64,000 bases of DNA, taken from NCBI RefSeq assembly GCF_037975245.1, contig NC_092570.1, positions 7,049,001 to 7,113,000 of the forward strand, read 5' to 3'. Within the stretch, counting starts at the first letter, position 1; each line of letters starts with the position of its first letter. The notes under the pieces are model-generated. The model saw only the letters and a list, made by a program, of their open reading frames with translations, was not told where the DNA came from and searched no databases. Source of the DNA: Apostichopus japonicus (taxonomy: Eukaryota; Echinodermata; Holothuroidea; Aspidochirotida; Stichopodidae). This document shows positions 39,758-64,000 of this stretch, one piece after another. The position numbers and the translations under genes are program-made.

Positions 39758-42037
39758 AGTGGGTCACAATATTTTGGGGGCTTTCCTAGATATTTCTTAG
39801 GTATATGCATTTGTGGGATGAAAGAAGAAAGTTTGTGTCTGAATCAGTTATGGGGAATCCTGCAGGAATTGGGAGAATGAATAAGTGGAAAGAGGATGGT
39901 GTGGTGGAGGGGTTAGAGGTGGGTAACAGAACGGTTGGTTGTAGGGGGTGGGGGGGGGTTAGGAGTATACAGAATGTACAATTCATGGGAAAAGCCTTTA
40001 AAAGCGGTAAACGATGATAACCAAGAAGAAGAGAGGAAAAAACATTTAAATAATAAAGGCAGGTTTATATTTAAAATCACAAAGGATTATAGGGTATTAT
40101 AACAAGTTTACCAACACCAAACTATAATCACAAAGGTTCAATACTAAAACAGAGGAACATGTAACAATTGAGTTTTTAACATGAAAGAGTAAGGGAACAG
40201 TTTTGACGATATCTTAACGTGAACATATTTAAAAGATGTTTGCATCAAATTATATAAAATCTCACATTAAGGAAATTAATAGGATCATAAAAGGGTCCCC
40301 CTTTAATCCTCTTTTTCTGTGCATTTCCCAATTTTCTGTAATTCATATATTTGGGGTCCAAATATCTGTTTACAAGGAGGGGAGAGGGGAGGAACAATTT
40401 GAGATTTTCACATCTGTTCCAGGGGTTTTTGAAGGAAACAATAGATAAAGTTTGGAACTGAATGTGTCCCATCAAGATAATCAATACAGGTGATACCAGA
40501 AAATATTAAATTTTCAAAAGAACCTTGTTTTCCCACTGTAACCTTGATTTCTTGGCTTCCACCAAGAGCGCTAAATAATAATGTAAATAAGATGAATATT
40601 CAGATATGAAAGGTCAAAAAAAAAAGGAAATTAATAAGAGAAAAGTACTATAACTAGCTGCTGAAGTTCTCAAGTGGCAAGTCCAAAATGATTTACTAAC
40701 TAACATAAGTAAGAGTTGAAAGGTATGGACGTACTACACTAGTACCAGACTACTAGACTAGCCTGTTAACTTAATATTATGATGCATACCTATATACAGT
40801 AGCTTGGACTTAATTCATAATGCCTCTGTTGGTGCTTGGAGAATAAATGCTTGTCCAGTCCATCAGATCACTTGCATAAAATACCACTTTTAACACCATC
40901 TTCAATGACAGAGGCACAACATTGGTCATATCCCTTCATTCCCAATAATGGGGACAAATTGCATCTATTGATGGGTTGGACAATGCTAGGTCAAGTCTAT
41001 CAGATCCCTTGTGTCAAAATACCCTGTAACAACCAGGTGATCGCTAAGGGAGGTGCAAAAGTGGTCCTCCTACTCCCAGTTCACCACACACAGACACCCA
41101 CATTCGCTAACATGCTGAATAAAAGGAATTTCGTGTAGGCTTGGAAAATGCTAGTGCATCAGATCTCTTATGTAAAATACCGCTAAACACCAACAGATCA
41201 CCCAGGTGAGTGTGTAATATGAATAACGAGACTCTCCCACAAGGGAACAATGATTAAGCTAAACATGCCAAATTGTGTCCAAGCATAGAAGTGACCAGAG
41301 ACGTGACAAAAAGCTTGCAGTTTAAGCAGCCTTTGTGTATTTAATACTAAAAAGAAAACATAATATTGCATGAACCCTACATAAAGAACATTCATGGAAA
41401 ATGGTTCAAGGTGTACATCAGTAAATTCCAGTATTTATGATTTTTGCACTCGTGCAAATATTTTTTTGTTTCTCATCAATTACTAGTACTTTACGTTGGC
41501 CAATGAACTCTAGCTACATCCAATACCGAGAGAAAAGTTTTGAATTTGAAAGTCTCTCATTTTCAACAAAAAGAAAAGAAACAAATCTTTTCTAATTTAA
41601 CGTTTTTTTACAGATCTGCCAAAAGAATTTACAAAGAGATCATGAAAGTTGACTCATCTCGGATCCCCTCTTATTAACAATGAATATTTACATGATGTTA
41701 AGCAAACATGCCAGGCAATTGCAAATTTTTACAAACTAATTAAATTAGATTCCTCCTCGAAGTACAAGAAAGAAAAAGCGATCAGCTATTAAGAAAAAAA
41801 AATCATTAAAAAAAAATAACAAAAGATATAATAAGCTGAGCTTTGTCTGCGTATTTTTAATTAACATAAACTGTACTGACACCAATTAACAAATTTAATC
41901 AAAGTTAAGATAGAAAATTGTTTCGTTAATTTTGATACACCGTATGTAAAACTGATATTCCAATAACAATGAAATTTTAGTGACAAAATGTCTAGTTCTT
42001 TTTTCGTTTTTCCTTCTTCCATGTCAATTTGCACCGT
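39758..42037. other. Intergenic / ACSL 3' region
   Basis: The stretch includes a G-rich run (about 39900-39960) and the three-copy repeat at 40830-41215. The ACSL 3' UTR should run down from 42037, but I saw no canonical AATAAA on the minus strand close by. Confidence 0.5.
40830..41215 (+). repeat. Three-copy imperfect tandem repeat, period about 138-159 bp
   Basis: 'atcagatc(a/c/t)cttg...aaaatacc' recurs at 40862, 40999 and 41159, with 'aacaccaacagatcaccc'-like text following in each unit. The small open frame across it is not a convincing gene. Confidence 0.7.
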
Positions 42038-55498
<13,461 letters not shown>

Positions 55499-55562
55499 TT
55501 TGAAGGTGCGTAGGGCAAGATGCCACTCAGCTGCTAACAATGTTTAAGGACTTCTCTCCCTC

Positions 55563-58500
55563 CTACAAGATAAACAAGAAAGAAATGATGAAGAAAATGA
55601 GTGTGTGTATTAAACATACTACAAACATTGAAATATATGAACTTGAAAGTTGAAATAACTCTGGAAAAAAATCACCCCTTAAATACCAACTACTTACTCT
55701 TCATCTACATCAATCATTAAAAGTTAACCACACATAAATAAATTCACATAAAAATATGATATGAATTCACTGTCAATAAACAGTTCCTTTTTACTGTAGC
55801 TCACAGAAACCCTCTTCAGTCGTGTATATCCTGCTGACTGTTTCACTTTCTACTGAACAAGGTGAAAAGGTAAATTCCCATTTCCCAATAAGCATTATGA
55901 CATTTCTCTCCTAGTGAATCCTACAGCTTTTTCACATAGAGCTCTACTTTGCCTACCAGAGTTGAGTTTTAATTAGTATTCTGTGTCCTTTCTCGTTTTT
56001 GTTATGCCTCATCAGAATAGGAGAGGTTGTTGGCATTTGGAAATTAACTAAGGGTATCCGTAGATAGAATCAGAAGTCTCGACCAAATCTCCATTGACTT
56101 AAGTGTGTCGATAACTGTATACGTCGCTGCATACATGCCCGCGCACAAAGGTGTATAATAAACGTTGTACTGTTTGAACATATGTTGCAATTGGAATGGA
56201 CGATATCATTGTGAATCATCAGTATTATATCTTTGCTTCCGTTATTGAAGTTTTCTGTTTATTTTGCAACTGTCGAGATTCGATGCCAAATAAAAACTTC
56301 ACGTTTGCATGTAGTAACGTTGGGGATATAACCAGGCACCATTTACTAACTGTCGCCTAGTTACATGTTTCAGAGACAAACCAGACGCAAAATCTTTGAG
56401 ACCAGGGGGTACAATAAAAAACCTGGCGCTTGCTAAACGTACTACTTGTAGGCGTACCACATTGAGTAGAGGAAGCCTGTTGTCTTTGGTAGAGATCAAT
56501 GTGAATGTTGAATACAAGAAAAGTTTTGATCTCAGTCATCAGCTGCCAATATGTATACATATATTGTTTGTCATATCTCAATGTTTTTTTCTGGACTTTG
56601 AAGTATGTTGTTCAGCCTGGCTATACCCTACAGCCTAGAATGTCACATTCACATTATAAGAGTATTCTCGTAGCATCGTCGAAACCACACTGCGGTTTTA
56701 CTTTGTGGTTACTATATATATTTGTATACCTCAACCTGTATGATTATTGTACAGTATATAAGATATGAGACCTTGAAAAAGAGGAAGCTAAGATCCAACA
56801 AACTGTAATGCCAGAGTTTACAATTTACAAGCCACTTTTCCTTTCCGTGTTCCTCCTTCAATTGAATTCTCAAATTCCAGGAAGGCTCAAGATCACTTTC
56901 ACTTCAGTGATCAACAAAAACTAGAGAGGTGAAGCATTGTTGACTTGGATTCCACAGACATGCCAATGATGTCACTATATATATATATATATCTACATAC
57001 ACAGTAGCTCCTAATTATCATCTATCTTACTATAGTGGCCTTCAAGTGAGTAACTGGTCTTAAAAAGTTTAAGGAGTAACTTGAGTTTACATTGAGTTCA
57101 TTTCCAAAATATAAATAGTGCAATGGAACATTTAAAACTTTCCAAGGATGTGGAGGAGGAAGGAAGAGGGAAAGCTCTTATCAACAGTACGTCACCCACT
57201 CCCATCCCACCCCCCCCCCACTGGCCCCCTCCTTCTCAAAAGGCAAATGGCAAGGAATAAAGGCAAAAAGAATTTACAGATAAAAGGAAAAAAAAGAGAA
57301 AGACAACAGTTTTAATGGCTCTTTGCCACATTGCCATGGAAGTTGGAACCATTTGCTGTAACCCTAGTATGCAGAAATGCAACTTTAAGTGTCAGGATAC
57401 ATTTTGTATAGACCTGTGTAAACTTCAAAATAAACATTTGAAGCTACATAATTTGGTGTATACATAATACAGATATTGATATAGGAATTTTGGGATGATC
57501 AAAAACGAATGTTTCTGCTTAGAAAAAGTGTAATTTTTATGATAATACATCTTCAAACTTTTGCACAACAATTAATTGGCTATTCTGTGTAAGTTTTGCA
57601 TTTGCTACATAAGACAAATCAATCCCTGCCTTATTTATATCCTCTTCTTCTTTCAATTTATTCTTATATTTTAATTTTCCTTTTTATGTCTTTTTTTTTA
57701 GTAAAAATTGTGTTTCATCCAAGGTTCAAATTACTGTACTACAGTAGTCTGCTCATAATAACTTAATACTCTGCAATATCCCATTTTCTTTGTGGAACAG
57801 GGGAAGGGCATGGGGGTCCTGGGGGAGGGGGTGGGAGTGCTCAAAGTAGCCCATTGTCAGTCATCCTTTGAGGACTATTGACTTGATATATCACCTGATG
57901 GCATGATTTTTTTTTTTTTGTTGTTGGTAGATTTGACAAAAGCACCTTGACATCTTAAGACAGTGATTCATGTTTTCATGTCATCAAGAGATTTATGGAT
58001 GACAGTGATCGATATAAGAAAAAAGGTGCAAATATATTACAATGGGACAAAAAGGTTACAAGTTCACTATAATAAATAGACAGAAGATGGAGACAACAAT
58101 GGATAAACAGGATCATTAAAACTAGTTTGGAAGTAAACTTCCAACACTGTATGGAGACTGAAATACACTTACAGTCTATGTCTTTGTCAAAGTGACCTTG
58201 ACATTCCTATCTGCCAGATCTTCTAGAGTCACCACATGTGTAAAAGACCTTCCTATCACCTGATTACCATACTAGTTAGTTAGCATTCTTAGGTAAGCAT
58301 TCTTATCCAGGGGTTGCCTCTAGGGTAAACATACATGTTCATTACATAATTAGTAATTCTATATAACTTTATGAGTATTCACATCAGGATCATGCAGCTA
58401 CTGTTAAATTGGTCTTTAAAACAAAATTCAACTTTATGAAACAATTTATATGATGGGTACATTCACGAACATTGCTTATTAATTTGTTCATTGACGGAAT

Positions 58501-59060
58501 ATATGTTGTTCTTTAATATTGACTGAGCGCTATACCACCAGAGTGAGGTGAGGCTTCCATATTTGAAAAAGCAGAAATATCAAGGACATAGTTATGATAT
58601 ATGCAGCTAGCAGCTGTCATGCATGTACTATTTATATTGTTATATTGCGAAAAATATATATATACAAACACATACATATATGCTGGTACAGCAGCATGCC
58701 AGCAGAGTTTGAACCGTGTCACATGGGCACTAAACATGGATGGTTCATAAATAAATTATGGAAGTTCCTTTCCACTAAAGCTACTGTCAGAACCAGGGAT
58801 CTGTTGTTTATTCAAACACAGACCATTTATGTGAACTGAAAAGCTAGATTGAATGTTGCTGACTTGCTGTCCAATGTCTACATTAAATTGGAAAATGTGA
58901 AATAATTAGGATTTGTGATCAAGTTATAAACACAGATAATCCAGAATTACATTAATGTTGAGGGAGCTCCCTGTGAGGAGAAATTACTCCGGAATCATCT
59001 CATCCGGACCACCTTACCCCCTTCCCTCTCTTCCCCCTAAAAAACTTGTTTCAAATTTCA
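55563..59060. other. ACSL upstream region or 5' UTR intron; no gene recognised
   Basis: Non-coding, AT-rich sequence. It holds an (AT)n run at about 56975-56990 and C-rich tracts near 57205-57220. I could not place the ACSL first exon or promoter. Confidence 0.5.
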
Positions 59061-59068
59061 ATGATATA

Positions 59069-59578
59069 CAGAGCTCCCAACTGACCCGCAATTCGCGGGT
59101 TGGACCCGCATTCTAACACCCAAACCCGCTGACCCGTGCAAGCGTCTGAAAAACCCGCATTGTAATTGTCAAGTAAACATAAAAAAAAATTGCAACAAAT
59201 TTTGACTTACAGTAGCAACAATCACTTCTTTAGCATTTAGCATAATCGAGTATAAAACCTCCTTTACAGCATCATTTGAACCTCAAATTAGCCTGTACTG
59301 TATATTTCTTTCCATTGGGGCGAGCAGCAACATTTTCATGCCACGGGAAAGAATGAGTTATCACCTACTATTCAATTTATTGATGTTACACACAAAAAAT
59401 GCATATTTCTCAGAAAATTTTGGGTGACAAAAGCCTTTCTAAGTGCCACCATTTTACATGTACAGTAGGCATCACCAGGATTCCAAAAAAATTCAAAAGG
59501 GGAGGAAGACACCCCCTCCCCTTATACCCCTCCCCCAGGACGGCCCAGCATTTGCCTTCTCAAGAGTTGGGAGCTATG
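59069..59578. mobile_element. Non-autonomous hAT-like element
   Basis: CAGAGCTCCCAACT (59069-59082) is matched by AGTTGGGAGCTATG (59565-59578), a 14-bp TIR with one mismatch. Subterminal text has 'gacccgcaattcgcgggttg' repeats on the left and a C/G-rich tract on the right. Flanks 'atgatata' (left) and 'atggatata' (right) suggest a decayed 8-bp target duplication. It has no coding capacity. Confidence 0.7.
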
Positions 59579-61620
59579 GATATAATTCTATAATCTAAAT
59601 ACTCCAACATTCACCATTAGTCGTCAGTAATACGTACCATGGCATACAGTACCAACATGCATCTATACTAAGTATATACTGTACTAGCATTACACACATA
59701 CAGTATAACTCTGTGAAAATGACCTTCTCCAATTGGCTGCAGGGACATGCATAGTAATATATTAGTCACACTACTCACAAGTTGTTACTCCTGTTGTATT
59801 TGATGCTATGTATGCCCCATGGATTTAGTGAAGAAAACAATTATCTGTTTTTCATCGCTGGCTTCCCTAGACTCCCCAAAATAACAATTTAATGCCAGTA
59901 GCATAATTCTAGTAGCATAATTCTAAGTATAAGGATTTTCAAATTTTAATATATATGATTATGGAGAATAAAAGAATCCCTAGAGGTAAATGGCTCTAGA
60001 GTGCTTTTCACAACCAGCTGACTGAAACAGTAATCAGAAATGTTGTACCCTGGTTCATGTCGCTCATAAAAGGGCATTCAAGATGATTAAATACAATTTC
60101 GTTTCAAATTCTTAATTATCAATTATATACCAAGCTCTGCAAACTGTGATTAAAAGAATGTGCTCAATATTTAACCTTAAAAAATTAAAACACACACACA
60201 CAAACAAACACACTCAAAAGTGAAAATATACCGTATTGGTTTGATTAATGTGCAATTTGTCTCAGAAGCTCTTTAATTTGCCTTTTATTCATTTAAAGTA
60301 ATTTTAATCATGCAACAATTTTGGGGCCAATTCTGAATACCTTTGAGCCTCAAGTCTCAAAGGAAATGTTAGACAGACACTTCACGGAAATCCTTTTAGA
60401 TCCTTTTAAAAGTTAGTTTCCTGCTAAGGCTTTAAAACAGAAAGCGAAGTGTGTGAAATTCTGGGAAGAGCAGTGTAATCCATGGTGCTAATTCTTGAAA
60501 CGGTATTTTATATTGTACTGTATCAAATCCACTGCAACAAACCGTCTACAGGTGCATTAATATCCTCAAAGTCATTTTCAATTCACTATGTGTATCCATG
60601 ATCTATGAAAGTTGCTATTCTGCAATCTTCCTCTTTAGGAACAGACCATTTGAACCTTCTGTATATAACAGAACACAATTCGATGGCATGTTTGATCTGT
60701 AATGTTTACAAGTTGATTACTGTGGTTCGTTTATTGACTTTTGTTGGCAGTATTATCCCAGGTACGTACTGCTGCACAAGTAGCCTACTGTTTTACCTGA
60801 TATATATAAGAGATGCCATTTTGTACAATAGGATTTTGTCGATGAGTGTTTGCAGTGAGACAGATAAATCCAAACATTCATTTGAAATGCTCAATTTGAC
60901 CAAAACGCCATTTGGCTTTGTAAATATTTACCATATAAATTGCTCAATATTCAAAACAACTATCTGACTAATGTAGACCAAGTGAGTTAAACTTGTCCAA
61001 GAATTAGGTGAGAACCAGAAAAGATCAGAGATTCCACCTCTCATTTGTAGCGCTCCCATGTGGGTATCAACACTTTAATTCACTGGTAAGAACTTAACAG
61101 TATAAATGTTTTCTTCCAAAGTGTTTCAATATGCAGAAAGAACATGTGGAATATGGATACATGTATGACGAAGGCATTTTCATTTACCAATTTTGAGCTA
61201 GCAAATCAGTTCCGCCACCAACCATCCCTTTAATTATTGTTAATTAATGCATGAGAGTTTCATGACATTGTTGATACACTGTGAAATATTTTCTCAACCT
61301 TAACCAAAGCCAAAGTCATGTAATGTAAATCACAGAAAAAATGGCAAATTTTTTGCACCATTTGAGATAACCTGTCAACCCCTTGAAGCTCAGAGGGTGA
61401 AAACTGATAACCTTGGCACCATTGAGTGCACATGTTTAAAGCAAGACTATCAACTCTTTGAAGCAAATCTCATATCCTGGATGACTGCATTTTTTTTGGA
61501 AGACCCATAGAGCCCCTTCACAAAACTAGACTGAACTGAATTTGACCAAACTATGTTCACCAAAAGAAAATTGTAGCAATAGAGAATTTACAGATTAATT
61601 AGCTTTAATTTTGGAGTTAC
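59579..61620. other. Intergenic, no gene recognised
   Basis: AT-rich sequence with a (CA)n-like microsatellite at about 60189-60215. The 120-codon open frame at 60605-60967 has no recognisable domain, no splice context and AT-driven composition. Confidence 0.55.
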
Positions 61621-61628
61621 CATGTATA

Positions 61629-61880
61629 CAAGATTTTCAGACTTGTTGACCGCAAATGACCTTTGACCTCCACCAATTTCACTAGGGTTCTTGTACTTAC
61701 CAAGCTGGCTCTGTATACCATGTATGAAGTTGAACAAAGATTTACGTTTACAAAGTTTTAAGACTTTGACCTCTGTTGACCCCAAATGATCATTGAACTT
61801 TACAGAAAAGAAAAGGGTTCTTGTACTTAGTAAGACAGATCCACATACCAAGCATGAAGTTAATCCACCATGAACTTTTT
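61629..61880 (-). repeat. Imperfect direct repeat, period about 122-130 bp
   Basis: Two units, 61629-61750 and about 61751-61880. Each reads 'aca(a)ggttttnagacttt', 'gttgaccccaaatgatc', 'agggttcttgtactta' and 'ataccangnatgaagttnan'. A TGACCTTTGACC word occurs at about 61659. The 108-codon open frame across it is not a gene. The pattern resembles dispersed invertebrate repeats. Confidence 0.75.
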
Positions 61881-64000
61881 TAGTTACAGTTTTTACAACG
61901 CACCCCATCAACATGGCATACGTACAGTAGTCTACGTAGAATCCTTCTGCCTCTGGCGAGGAACCAAAAACGCAGACTTTTCCTAGGCTAAACTATCTTA
62001 CTTTTTGTTCTTCTTATCAATTGCATTTTTTGTTGCCTTAAACATGTGTGTACCACTTCAGTTTAGTGGGTAAAAAGTATGTTGAGCATTGCAAAGTGTA
62101 TCAAAGAATCACTATATACTTGTTTCAGTTCATTTTTCATAACCTGTAGTTTAATGTCACAGTTCAAAGCACTATCTTAAGAGAATAAGCAGAATGACTA
62201 CATGTATATTTGTAACTTATTTGCATCATCAATATCAATATGATTGCTTTGTTGCATGACATGGAAGTACCATTATAGGGTAGTACTACTAAGTACTATC
62301 ATTAGAAAATTGGACGGATTGGTTGCTAATGAAACAAATTAGATTGGTCTCACTCTCCACTGCTGAGATGTAGAAGAGTTTCACTTTATTGCAACGTGCA
62401 TTGCACAATAGTCTATGATGTCATACATGAAAAACATCAATAAGTGGGTTTGTTTGTCTTAAAAATTGAAATGATTATATAGTAAATAATCTTGCAGAAT
62501 AATTTCAAATATTTGTGTGAGGGATTATTATATTTTGTTGATAAAGTATCATTTTTAAAGTGATTTATTCAAAATTACAGTTTATTCAGTTCTAGAGGGG
62601 TTCTCATTGCAGCTCAGTGAAAATAATTTCACACAAAGACGGTCTGAACTCTAATATTGGTGTTCTTGTATCACATCAAACATTATTGCACATTGTACCT
62701 ACATACCAAATATATGCAAATTTTCCTCCTTTAAATCTAAACAATGGAACAAGCTATCAAGACTGGGGTTGGACCAAACTGTTTCATGTTGTTTTATATC
62801 TCAGGACTTTTTTCATACCAATTCAAGAATGGCATAAATTTATATAAACTACATTCAATAATAAATATTCAATTTACCATTTCGTCAGTGCTCATGGCCT
62901 AATTGAAAAACCTGAATGCAGAGATTGAAAACATTGACAATTTAATTTTAAAAAAAATTTCTACGATCTCTATGTTGTGAACAGGGACAGAGAAATTTGT
63001 AAAAAGAATTCTAACAGACTGCAAACAAGGATTTAGAATTGTGCCAAAAGATCAATCCACTAATTTCGAAGGAAGAACATGACATTGAATCTTCACTTGT
63101 ATGCATGTACTATACATCAAATAAATAATTATCAGTGGGCACCTTAATCATTTAACGTCATATATTAACAGGTATTCCAAAAAATTTCTACAAGATTTCT
63201 ACAACCTCTCATATCAACATGTAAGTTACGAACAAAACTAAAAATTTCTTAACAGAGAAATGCAGTCTGCATTTTGGACCGGAGATGAGTGGGATGGGAT
63301 TTCTACAAGCAACGAAAAAGCTTCGAGTCGAAACCTTACATATCGAAAGAAGGAATGATTTTCATTACAACTTTGATTCCTTTTTTTCCGCTGTTCTCTA
63401 ATCTGAGTTTTATGTTTCTCTTCCCTATGTTTTGTAACTTTGTGATTGTACTAGTTATACTGTCATAAGTTGCAAACGGTTTAGGCTAACTTTTATTTTA
63501 ATGAAGGTCTGTGGATTGAAATGTTGGTCATAAAATGGCAACAGTAAACAGAAGCAAATGATATTGAACTTCTACAGCAAGTAAATAAAAAAAGGTAAAT
63601 TGCCAGAAAATCAGCCAAATGGAAACATCTTCAAACTTACAACAGGAGAAGAAAAAACCATGCAAGATAGGTTGTAACATTAATTTTATTCTTATAGATT
63701 AATTGAAAATGCAATTCTCATTCAATTTGTTTACAATGATCTAGAATTTGGGAACTTAATTTTCAAATCAATGTCTACAAAGTATTAAGGTCTTAGGACA
63801 CAAGAAACATAATGTAATGTTAATAAAAGCTAGTAATTGTAGAAGAAAAATGTGACAAATATGTATATTAACAAACAGACTATAATTTCACAAGTTCTTT
63901 TCATTCAACTATGACTGAACATAAAGTTAATGACAAAAGAAGATACCGTTTTTACAGGCTTAACATTGAATTTGAATACATGCAGTCTACATAATTTATT
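61881..64000. other. Intergenic, no gene recognised
   Basis: AT-rich sequence to the window edge with no conserved exon, RNA gene or strong repeat. Confidence 0.55.

Noticed and set aside
55499-55540. N-terminal extension of the ACSL protein
   Set aside because: The upstream in-frame codon is TTG; the ATG at 55498 has a good context and gives the expected family length.
60605-60967. 120-codon open frame on the plus strand
   Set aside because: No domain, no similarity I recognise and AT-rich composition; such frames are expected by chance and no splice sites support it.
61588-61914. 108-codon open frame on the minus strand
   Set aside because: It lies across a two-unit direct repeat and has no protein similarity I recognise.

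Overview
This is a 64 kb piece of an animal nuclear genome: AT-rich, intron-rich, with GT–AG introns and many short dispersed and tandem repeats. I rebuilt four protein-coding genes exon by exon. Every splice junction keeps the reading frame, and all four products match bilaterian orthologues I know. I infer an echinoderm, most likely a sea cucumber. That rests on the style of the genes and on a roughly 365-bp inverted-terminal repeat that looks familiar from holothuroid sequence. I ran no search, so the taxon is tentative.

Layout. Positions 1-8.4 kb hold no gene I can support. They contain a hAT-like element with TIRs at about 2.7 and 4.8 kb, a pyrimidine-rich minisatellite at 5.8 kb, and a tRNA-derived SINE with target-site duplications at 7.2-7.6 kb. 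From 9.8 to 15.7 kb (minus strand) lies SPRYD7, with 5 coding exons and 204 aa. From 17.7 to 33.6 kb (minus) lies ARMC3, with 18 coding exons and 837 aa. From 35.9 to 37.9 kb (plus) lies SDHAF2, with 4 exons and 144 aa, head to head with ARMC3. From 42.0 to 55.5 kb (minus) lies a long-chain acyl-CoA synthetase of the ACSL3/ACSL4 class, with 13 coding exons and 709 aa. From 55.6 to 64 kb is 5' flank or a first intron of the ACSL gene, carrying repeats only.

The genes do not form a pathway. SDHAF2 (mitochondrial flavinylation of succinate dehydrogenase) and ACSL (fatty acid activation) are metabolic housekeeping genes. ARMC3 is a motile-cilium and sperm protein. SPRYD7 is a small SPRY protein of unknown role. 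The only candidate shared regulation is the 2.3-kb ARMC3/SDHAF2 divergent interval.

The most unusual structure is inside the genes. Two ARMC3 introns (13 and 16) are filled by tandem arrays, 67 bp x 8 and about 114-123 bp x 5. In each, the repeat unit spans the end of the preceding coding exon and its 5' splice site, so each intron carries a series of decoy donors copied from the real one. The ACSL gene has a similar duplication of the exon 6 acceptor. Four copies of one MITE family, one ending about 31 bp from an ARMC3 splice donor, and several hAT-like elements fill much of the rest.
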